Positions 56,502 to 64,000 of a DNA stretch of 64,000 bases are shown here, piece by piece. This DNA is from Hyaloperonospora brassicae (lineage: Eukaryota; Oomycota; Peronosporomycetes; Peronosporales; Peronosporaceae). The position numbers and the translations under genes are program-made. Location of the stretch: assembly GCA_947650285.1 (NCBI GenBank), contig CANTFL010001244.1:310001-374000 (forward strand), read 5' to 3'. The notes beneath the pieces were generated by a model, which did not search any database, had not been told where the DNA came from, and worked only from the letters and a program-made list of their open reading frames with translations. Within the stretch, counting starts at the first letter, position 1, and each line of letters starts with the position of its first letter.

Positions 56502-56795
56502 AGTCAGGGACCGATCCTCTACGGTCGACTCTTCAGTCTACCTAGGATATCCGTGTTGCCGCTTTTGGGCAACCGGTTTACTCTTGCTGGGATGTCGCCT
56601 GCTAGACGTACATCCACGTCCCAGTCCACTCGACTTCTTCGAGTGGTAGACCTTCGGCGCAGCCTGTAATTCTGTACAGCTGCCGGTAGCTTGCTCCACA
56701 GTGTAGTGATCAACTACACTGTGATATTGTGCGGTCGTGATAACGAACGAACCGCAAGTGAGGCCATCGCACTCACTCGCAGAACATCCACACGC

Positions 56796-57257
56796 TTATG
56801 GAAGCTCCAAGATGTTCATCAGATGGCCATCTGATGAACAAGCGGCAGGCATCTTCACGGATCGATGCTGCCAGCTCACTCTTGGCTCGTACCTTCTGAG
56901 CCAAGGTAATCCCAGGATGACATCAAATTTGTCATCCAGATCCAGTACGATGAAGTCATCATCGTACTGTTCGCCCTCCAACGTGTAGTGGATTCCTACT
57001 ACACGTTTCTAAACGGTAATCGAGGCGCCTGTTGCAAGGCGCACCGTCATCCTCGTGAGGGGAAAGTCGCGTTCAACGAACTTGAGCCTACGACCCTCTA
57101 GTGACTGGCGACGAACAAAGTTGTTCGATGCCCCACAGTCTAATAGGGCACGAAGCGACAAACCATTTGTCGCTTCCAACTTCAAGGTGATGAGCGAAAC
57201 GTCATCACCAGGTGCAGAGACACACAATGATTGTGTATCTGGAGCAACTTTCGTCAA
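56796..57257 (-). pseudogene. Aspartic protease, copy 2 (one stop)
   Basis: Reads SLRALLDCGASNNFVRRQSL, with the catalytic aspartate in a DCGAS version of the usual D[ST]GA motif, and later DDKFDVILGLPWLRRYEP. A TAG near 57009 splits the domain. Copy 1 lacks this stop but has lost the aspartate. Confidence 0.82.
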
Positions 57258-57307
57258 GAGATTTGCAAATTCTCTAGAGGTTGCTGGATCAGTAGGGCGC
57301 TCCGCCC

Positions 57308-58462
57308 CTACTGACCCCGACCATTTTTTGATGGTCCGTCTCGCTGTTGCGGCTTCGCAACAGCGCTAGACCCACGCCCATTGCTCTTCTTGGCGAATGG
57401 TCGTCCATTTCGCTCAGTACTGCTTGGTACTGGGCGTGGGGCACTACACTCATGTGCGAAGTGCCCTAACTTCTGACAGCGATTGCACTTCAGCAATCGC
57501 TTGTTGTTTGAAGAGCAAGGTCTCTCGCTCTCAACATAGCAAAGGTCCATTGGTTCTGGACCTCCGATCTCTTGTCGTCTTGGTGAAAGATAAGAGTTTG
57601 AGCTAGCATGAGCCTGTCTTATGCTGAAGTCTTCCTGTTCCGCGGCTGATATCGCTTCTTCAAGCGTATTCAGCTCAAGGCGGAACAGGTGGCTCCCGAC
57701 GGGCCCTTCTGCGAGCCCTTGCATGAACACCGTAATCAACGTGTGTTCATGAACTGGGTTAGCAGTTATACTATTCGCAAGGAGTCGTATATGTTGTGGG
57801 TAAGCGTGCACATCACGCTTACCCTGCTTGAGTGTCAGGAGCTCGAAACGAGCCCTGAACTCAGCCCATGGCGGCTCAAACGTTTGTCTGAGCCGAGCCT
57901 TAAAGTCATCTAGCGACCTAAACACATTTAGGTCGCTACTCTCGAGCCCCAGGGACCAAGTTTTGGCACGCCCTGCCAAGTGGGTTTGAGCAAATGTGAG
58001 TTTCATTTGATCATCTTCGACGCGACGAGCCCTTAGGGCTCTGTCGAGTTCGACAAACCATAGTAACAGGGAGTCTTCCGGGATTCCACTTTACTTGGAG
58101 ATGTCAACTTTCATGACTTCGGGACGACGCGCATGTGCCGTCCTGCCCACAGCAGCATGGAATTGCTGACGTCTCAACAGCTTTGTCTGTTGATCACCGA
58201 GTTCTCTCAACAGATCGGCCTGTTGAGAGCCTTGGTGGTGAAGCAAGGTTACTTTCTCTCTTTCGGCGACAAGTTCATTTTGAATGAACTTGGCTATAGC
58301 GGCATGTGGTTGGTCTCTGTCTAGAGACTCCAACATGGCGCTAATGGCGAACTCGCCTACGGTAGAACTCATTCGTTCTACCGCACTCCATTCGATATCT
58401 CTCAAATGGGTAAACCCTTCACGCGTGGCGTGAAAGGTCTCTTCATCATCCAACATGTTCAT
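57308..58462 (-). pseudogene. Gag, copy 2 (one in-frame stop)
   Basis: One frame runs from MNMLDDEETFHATREGFTHL at 58462 to 57308, interrupted by a single TAA near 58091, where copy 1 has a histidine codon. Capsid-type helices (FAQTHLAGRAKTWSLGL and DVHAYPQHIRLLANSI) are followed by PEPMDLCYVE and the CCHC knuckle CNRCQKLGHFAHEC, then a basic tail. This is the best-kept gene of the element after the chromodomain frame. Confidence 0.87.
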
Positions 58463-58496
58463 GTTGGATGTTGTGGTCCTTGGAAGGACTACAAAG

Positions 58497-58504
58497 TGCT
58501 ACCA
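58497..58504 (-). promoter_or_regulatory. Primer binding site, copy 2
   Basis: TGGTAGCA on the minus strand, two bases inside the right LTR, same as in copy 1; fits an initiator tRNA 3' end. Confidence 0.55.
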
Positions 58505-58506
58505 GG

Positions 58507-58903
58507 TGTAATGGGGCACACCCTTGCGTGAACTTAACGCAAGGGTTTTGGGTGCCCCGACAGACGTACACGAGGCGAACGAGGAAGCGTAGGATAAGGA
58601 AAAAGTAAAACTGTTATATTAATATAATTAAGTCTTTTTGCTACTGTCTTTTTGTTTAACCTGACTTAATTATGTTAATATGACTGAGTGTATGGTGACG
58701 TCTCGTCACCACTCATTGCGCGCGTCCTGCGGCGATTGGTGCATTGATATCATCAAGATATCGACCAATGAGCAGACCCTTTGGTCGCTTCACCAATATC
58801 ACCATTATCGGTAATATTGTTCAAAGAATATTCAGCTTAATATTCTTTGTTGTCATTGTTTCTTTTAAAGTGACACTTCCATGTAACGGGCTGCCCCGTT
58901 TCA
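58507..58903 (-). repeat. Right LTR of copy 2 (5' LTR)
   Basis: 397 bp. It starts TGTAATGGGGCA and ends TGCCCCGTTTCA, each with one change from the left LTR termini. The hairpin matching 51195-51219 has imperfect arms here (CAATATCACC against GGTAATATTG). Confidence 0.93.
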
Positions 58904-61599
58904 TAAATGGTATGGGCGAGACATGATGCGTATGGACAAACGATTGACACGTCCAAGCAATGATGGGATAAGCACGAGCTAGCATAGACATGATTGCTGC
59001 AGTCACCAGCGCAGACACAGTGGAGAGCTATGGCAAGGCCACCCGCGTTTAGTCTTTGTGCACATGCCAGCATCGAGCACTTGCAAAGAGCATCGCGAAA
59101 TTGCGTCAGCTACCAATAGTTCTATACTTTACGCATGCACCTTGTTGCCAGTGAGATCCTCGATGACCAACTCTTTGCTCGGACATAAAGCACGAGACGC
59201 CTCCGAGTCCTTTGGCGCTTACATCGTATCCTATGACTTCCCAGAGATCTCGCACAACGCCATCACCCCCATATCAGACAAGCCGGACCTTCTCATGAGG
59301 CCTGGACTTCGTGGCGCGTGATTGGGAAGCAGCTGGAAAACACGATATCGGCTCATCGCAGTCAGCAGCAACGACATGCGAGCCACATCGGCCGTGCTCG
59401 ACTTGAAGGAAATTGCGAAGTTGGCTGGAGAATGATTGCGTATCTGTCAGGATCATGACTCACAGAGGGCAAACTGTTGAACGATAAGGTAAACGGAACG
59501 ATCAAATCGATCGCATAGGACCCTACAAATGTGCCTATCTAATTGATTGAAACTGGCAGAAGCAACCCTAGAAAATTCTGGTGGAAGCCTTTCGATTTCT
59601 TTGCCACAACAGGTGATTGTGGTGGTATCTGTCATCGGCTTGAAACGCTGACGGTCACACGAGCAAGACGCGACGCTTGAGCGCCGACTGGGTTTCCATC
59701 TTCAGCAGTATCGGTCTTTGGGCATAGTCGTACTCTGGCGCACTAGACGCCTGCTGCCGACACCTCTAACAGCCAACATGGATACACCGCTCACGCCTGC
59801 ACAACTCCTTTACTACTACTAAAAGCGCAGAAATAACTGAGAAAGCGGAGGGTGGTCGATGACATTGTTGATGGACATAGACAGATGATACTGATCCGGT
59901 ATAAACCTCGCTGGAAATATTCCAAATAGCTGTAGAAGCAAAGACACGCCTGTCCATCAACATATTGCTGTAGAGCTTATCTGGGCTGACCCCAAAGTGG
60001 TGCACAGAGCGAAAGTGTTCTGGTCCGATAAAAACAGCTGTGATGTCGGCAAATTCTATGAATGTCACGGCTGCGCAAAAACCCTACATTGTGCGCTCAA
60101 AATAATCAACCGCACCCAAAAAGAAAGGTCTTCGATCGTGTTCGCCGCGGATCGTGCGAGCCCACATAACCGCTGCACACTCCCCAACTTGTTGATATGG
60201 TGTCGAATAATTGGCAACGAGTTTGACAATGTCCCTGTCAAAGCTGCGCTTGTAATGTTGCATCTCTGCGTGCTCAAATCGTTCCTGCTTTTAATAGACT
60301 TTGTCGCTGCCGCTAGCATTCATAGAAATGCACGCAACGGAAGAGCATGTACTTTAGGTTCAGACTGCTCGTTTCAACGCGCCAAAGCCGCTTCATATGC
60401 AAATCATTGAACTGGACGCTCCCTGCACTCGGTTGTCTCATGAAAACTGCTCGATTCAATGTGCCAGAGCCGCTTGGAATGCAAATCATGGGACCGGATG
60501 CTGCTCGCGCTCTATTGTCTCTCCAGTACTGCTCGATTCTGCGAATTGCCGTTCTCCAACAAATTCCATCGACAGGTCGTGCCTTCTACCGATCATCTCT
60601 CAAATATTGGCGCGCGGTGTCTTTCCTCAATGAACATTTTCTGTATAGCTGTTGGCTCTGTCTATTGAGTCCCGTCGTCGCCATCGCTTGTTGGCGAGAC
60701 CAGATCTCCAACTCGCTGATACAATGAGTCCACCTATCGAACACCGGCATCCCTTTGGACTCTCACCTCACAGAACCTTCGCTGCAATACGCTTCGGCTT
60801 TCGATAACACGATGCCGCTTTTGGCCAAAGAGCAACCTGTCGATTTGAAATGTCACACGCAGAGACATTTCACGCACAGTCAAGATGGCTCAAGGGTGCT
60901 AGGGACCTTCAAGTAGCCTGGTACGTAAACTGGAGCACTACCCGCACGAATCGGCTCGACTGTTTTGACGAACGGCCGCTTAGTAGCTGGGCACAAACCG
61001 CCACAGCCTGACGCCATGCCTTATCGCTGGACACGTACGTCTCGGTAGCTCGAAGACCTCGGCACAAAAGAAAAGCGATGCTCGAGCTGTGTGACGCCAC
61101 AAATTGTGCACAGTGTGTGGCTGTGACGGCTGGCCGACAGTAGTACCCGGATCCATGTTTTCGACTGCATGTACTCACATGGACGGTGCAACGTATATTG
61201 AATAGCGTAAAGTAGGAGCAGCTGATTTTTGGGTGCGAATAGACGAAGCCGTTAACGGCAGTATTCTGATCCGACCAGCTGCACGTAGGCTGCCACCGCA
61301 CAAGTTTGCCCACAACATGTCTGCATCCACGAGCTTTATTGGCAGCTCATACTAGAATAAAGGTGAATCGGTTTGATTACTGCATGCTTGCGCCAACTGG
61401 TTTGAACGTCACACGACTATTGTCCGACGACGGGTACCAAAATTCCTGCCTCTGTAGCACAAAATATCGGGTCTGGACAACGCTTATCAAGTGACAAAGA
61501 TTGAATCACCTTAGGCCACTGGATCATCCCGCCAACCATTTTCATTTAACAATTTGCGCCCCACTGCGAAGTCTCCTTTGGCCGCTCTGTCACTCCGTC
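58904..61599. other. Intergenic before the effector gene
   Basis: No gene supported. It contains an 82-bp tandem repeat at 60364-60560. Other open frames are short or antisense to each other. Confidence 0.45.
60364..60560. repeat. 82-bp tandem repeat, about 2.3 units
   Basis: Units start at 60364, 60446 and 60528 with ACTGCTCG(A/T)TTC. The first two match imperfectly over the whole unit (CAA(C/T)GCGCCAAAGCCGCTT-like blocks, ATGCAAATCAT). The period is not a multiple of three, so it is unlikely to be coding. Confidence 0.8.
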
Positions 61600-62640
61600 A
61601 TGAAGCCCCTATACTTTCGAGCGCTCATCGTCAGTGGCTTGCTGTCCGCCATGTTTTATGGCGCTTGGGGTGGCTCCGTACGAGAGGCACCGGCACCTGG
61701 TGCTCATGCACTCGATCACGAGACGGTGAAGACGGCACCGGCACCTGATGCTCATGCACTCGATCACGAGACGGTGAAGACGGCACTGAGTGCCCAAGCT
61801 ACCACCAGCGCCGAGCAAGAAGATCGAGGGTGGAAGATTCCCGACGTTGTCCCTTTCCTCCATGGCTTGGGTCCAGCCAAGTTCGAGAGGGTTCCGCCAG
61901 ATACAGGGTACATCGCCCATTTGAACCTTGATGTTGGCAAGGGTGAAGGTCTCCGTCGCATACAAGCTCCATCCCCCTTCGACGGCGAGGCCGAAAGGAT
62001 AGTGGAATGGATGGCTCTCAACCTGTTTTCACACGTCTCATCCATGAATCCGCCTCGGCATTCGGTCGAGCTTGCTAAGATACTGGAAGGCTTGAGTCCG
62101 TCAAGAGCGGCACTCGTGCTTAAACATGCGAGTAAACTCAGAGGGACACAAGCGTGGGTTGAAATGGCTGAGCAGACTCTGGCTGAAAGGGTTACATCAA
62201 GGAAATTCACCGATGGGGGAAATGGTCATGTCAAGTCGCCGGTCGCTGGCGAAAAGGCAGCACTCATCCTTTCCTTCAAGTGGAAGGAGTTGCAACTAGA
62301 GAGTCTCTATCAACGGATTTTCTTCAACAGCGCACAAGAACCGACTACTCTGCAGCTGGAAAAGAACGTTGCTCAGCAATTAGGCGATCTGCCTCTTGAC
62401 GATGCTGCAATCGTGGTTCAAATCGCGAAGAAACACAGCAAGACGAGTAAACTTGCTGAAAAAGTTCAAAAAAAACTGTTTGATCAGTTCAAGCGCGCGG
62501 GTTACACGCCTGAGGACATGGAAATGGGTTGGTTGCTGCCGGCTAGTCAATTTGACAAGTCTATTTACGGTGGACTTGTTAAAGCGCTTATCGACGATTA
62601 CAAGAATGCTTACACGTGGCGGAGATACTTGTTTGGATAA
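61600..62640 (+). CDS. Secreted effector candidate with LWY-like helices, no RxLR
   Basis: 346 residues, intronless. I start at the ATG giving a signal peptide (MKPLYFRALIVSGLLSAMFY, cut near residue 25), not at one 33 codons upstream. A 16-residue unit (APAPGAHALDHETVKT) is repeated twice directly after the signal peptide. No RxLR is present where it would be expected; EQEDRGW could be an EER-like acidic motif. The rest is helical, with pieces like those of WY/LWY effectors: VELAKILEGLSPSRAALVLK, TQAWVEMAEQTLAERV, then LPLDDAAIVVQIAKKHSKTS, KLAEKVQKKLFDQFKRAGYT and PEDMEMGWL. The last segment, ending GYTPEDM, resembles the usual link between LWY modules. Such proteins act inside plant cells. 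The target is unknown. Confidence 0.7.
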   Translation: MKPLYFRALIVSGLLSAMFYGAWGGSVREAPAPGAHALDHETVKTAPAPDAHALDHETVKTALSAQATTSAEQEDRGWKIPDVVPFLHGLGPAKFERVPPDTGYIAHLNLDVGKGEGLRRIQAPSPFDGEAERIVEWMALNLFSHVSSMNPPRHSVELAKILEGLSPSRAALVLKHASKLRGTQAWVEMAEQTLAERVTSRKFTDGGNGHVKSPVAGEKAALILSFKWKELQLESLYQRIFFNSAQEPTTLQLEKNVAQQLGDLPLDDAAIVVQIAKKHSKTSKLAEKVQKKLFDQFKRAGYTPEDMEMGWLLPASQFDKSIYGGLVKALIDDYKNAYTWRRYLFG

Positions 62641-64000
62641 AGTCGCCTTTGATCAGTTTGGTGAGACGGTCCGCTACGTCATAGCTTTAATAATCGCTAG
62701 TACATGTTGTTGCTTATGTTTATCGTTGTTGTGTTTTGTGTCCTGTGCCAGTCACGCACACAGCACCGGCTTGCTTTGGTACGGATTTTTTGTAGCAAAG
62801 TCATATGAATCACTACTAGCATATCGCGGCTCTCGTAAATAAACGTACGCACAGTGGCCAACGTGTGTGGCGTACGACACTTGCCACAGAAGATTACAAA
62901 GCTATTATTCCGTAGTTAATCGTTATATTACCACTACATTGCAGTGACCTAAGTAACAATATACAGAAATCTCATACGTTCACTGCTAACCAATCGAGTA
63001 GGAAATATGCTACTGCAGTATCTGCCTGGATTTGAATATGTCATCAACCGAGTTTATTACATAGTGCCATTGAAGCACGTTAATACATGTCACGTCCTTC
63101 ATTAAAACCGTATTAAGCAAAATCATCAACTTTTTTCGCTTCCAATCTTTTGCCACGTACCATTTAATCCATACATGGGAAAAAGGTACGGCGTAATTGT
63201 TATTACTGTAAGCTATTGCACTATTGCAAGTTGCAGGGCTGTGCTTAAGTAGTGTGCTTATCATCATAAATCCCCGCGATCATATCTAATACTCTCTTTG
63301 CATGTAACGGGATGAGCCCGTGGCTTCTCATTAACGCCAGATTGGTCATTTCATATACATTATGATACTTGATTACTGTGTAACATGAATTTTACCAGGT
63401 AAATGTTGAAGAAAGACCACCTTCAAAGGTGAGATGTAGTACATACCCACGTATTTGGTAATACAGGCCATCATGTGAGCTAACTAAAAGGTCTCTCTTA
63501 CTAGAAATGCGCAACGAAGGTGTGTGCGAGTGACTACATCTGACATTTATGAACACATGTAGTGAAAGTCCGATCAAATGGGTTTTTGAATTGAAATTTT
63601 CCTAAACTAATCACAGTCTTACTGTTATACTTTGACTGTGTGTATCGTTTAAAAGACTAAATCTTTCTCTGCACGAACAATGTACGTTTCGGTGCACTTG
63701 CCCTTTCTCTGCACGAACAATGTACGTTTCGGTACACTTGCCTACCCAATGTCTATATTTTAATAAATTAATCTTTTTCTTTAAAAATTAAATTTATATC
63801 ATTAGAGAAAAAGAATATTTGTCAAAATATATCGCGAAAGAATCTTAACTTTTCATTTGGATTATAAATCAATTGATTCGATATGTAGATAGCATGCACG
63901 GTGTCAGTGCATACAGGGGGCGCCCCAATGCACTGTATCGATTTTCGATAACAGCAATTACCACACTAATAAAGCACGCTAATTTTATATCGGGATGATA
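62641..64000. other. AT-rich right end
   Basis: No gene recognised. At 63302-63321 the sequence ATGTAACGGGATGAGCCCGT resembles the terminal palindrome of the chromovirus LTRs and may be a scrap of a related LTR. Two tandem 40-bp units lie at 63663-63742. Confidence 0.45.
63663..63742. repeat. Two tandem 40-bp units
   Basis: Units at 63663 and 63703 begin CTTTCTCTGCACGAAC and differ by about two bases, so the duplication is recent. Confidence 0.9.

Larger units (their letters stand above)
50908..58903 (-). mobile_element. Ty3/gypsy chromovirus, copy 2
   Basis: About 8.0 kb with LTRs of 397 bp each that differ at only a handful of places, so it is much younger than copy 1. Domain order on the minus strand from the right: gag with CCHC knuckle, aspartic protease, linker, reverse transcriptase, RNase H, integrase and chromodomain. 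A PBS-like octamer lies two bases inside the right LTR. A purine tract AAAGGGGTAGTGA (minus strand, 51305-51317) abuts the left LTR. A separate plus-strand gene runs from beside the left LTR to 53040 and overlaps the integrase/chromodomain end. Stops or shifts break gag, protease, RT lead-in, integrase and the plus-strand gene, so it needs help to move. No target-site duplication is visible (TTGGA left, TAAAT right). Confidence 0.93.

Overview
The window reads as nuclear DNA from a plant-pathogenic oomycete (Peronosporales: a downy mildew or a Phytophthora relative). The evidence is two elicitin-like GPI-anchored proteins, a secreted LWY-type effector candidate, compact genes with few short introns (49 to 202 bp), CT-rich tracts just before start codons, and abundant Ty3/gypsy chromoviruses. 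All exon joins were inferred by eye from splice signals and reading frame.

Layout. 1-2478: no recognisable gene. 2479-10667: decayed Ty3/gypsy chromovirus, copy 1, with its gag-pol on the minus strand. 11490-42568: gene island holding SSF1/PPAN (+), CYC8/SSN6-like TPR corepressor (-), two elicitin-like genes (+), UTP14 (-), a small COX5C-like membrane protein (+), an unrecognised two-exon gene (+), a DUF3128/Emi1-like protein (-), QCR7 (-), a FAM151/menorin-domain protein (-), an APC-family amino acid permease (+), a five-exon KDM5-like JmjC demethylase (-) and an R2R3 Myb protein (+). 42569-50907: AT-richer repeat graveyard with a minisatellite, a broken pogo-type transposase and an old gypsy integrase/chromodomain remnant. 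50908-58903: chromovirus copy 2, with well-matched 397-bp LTRs but several frame breaks. 61600-62640: secreted effector candidate. The rest, to 64000, is AT-rich and non-coding.

Most island genes are housekeeping (ribosome assembly, respiratory chain, chromatin and transcription). The elicitin-like pair and the effector candidate are the pathogen-specific part, and the effector sits beside repeats.

The most unusual material is in the chromovirus family. Both copies carry an extra gene on the strand opposite gag-pol, next to the 3' LTR. It lies antisense to the integrase/chromodomain 3' end, and substitutions between the copies suggest that constraint changes strand within the overlap. Both copies also look like a chain of short perfect hairpins, in LTRs and coding regions alike. 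Several arms differ between copies by paired changes, and one whole hairpin is inverted.
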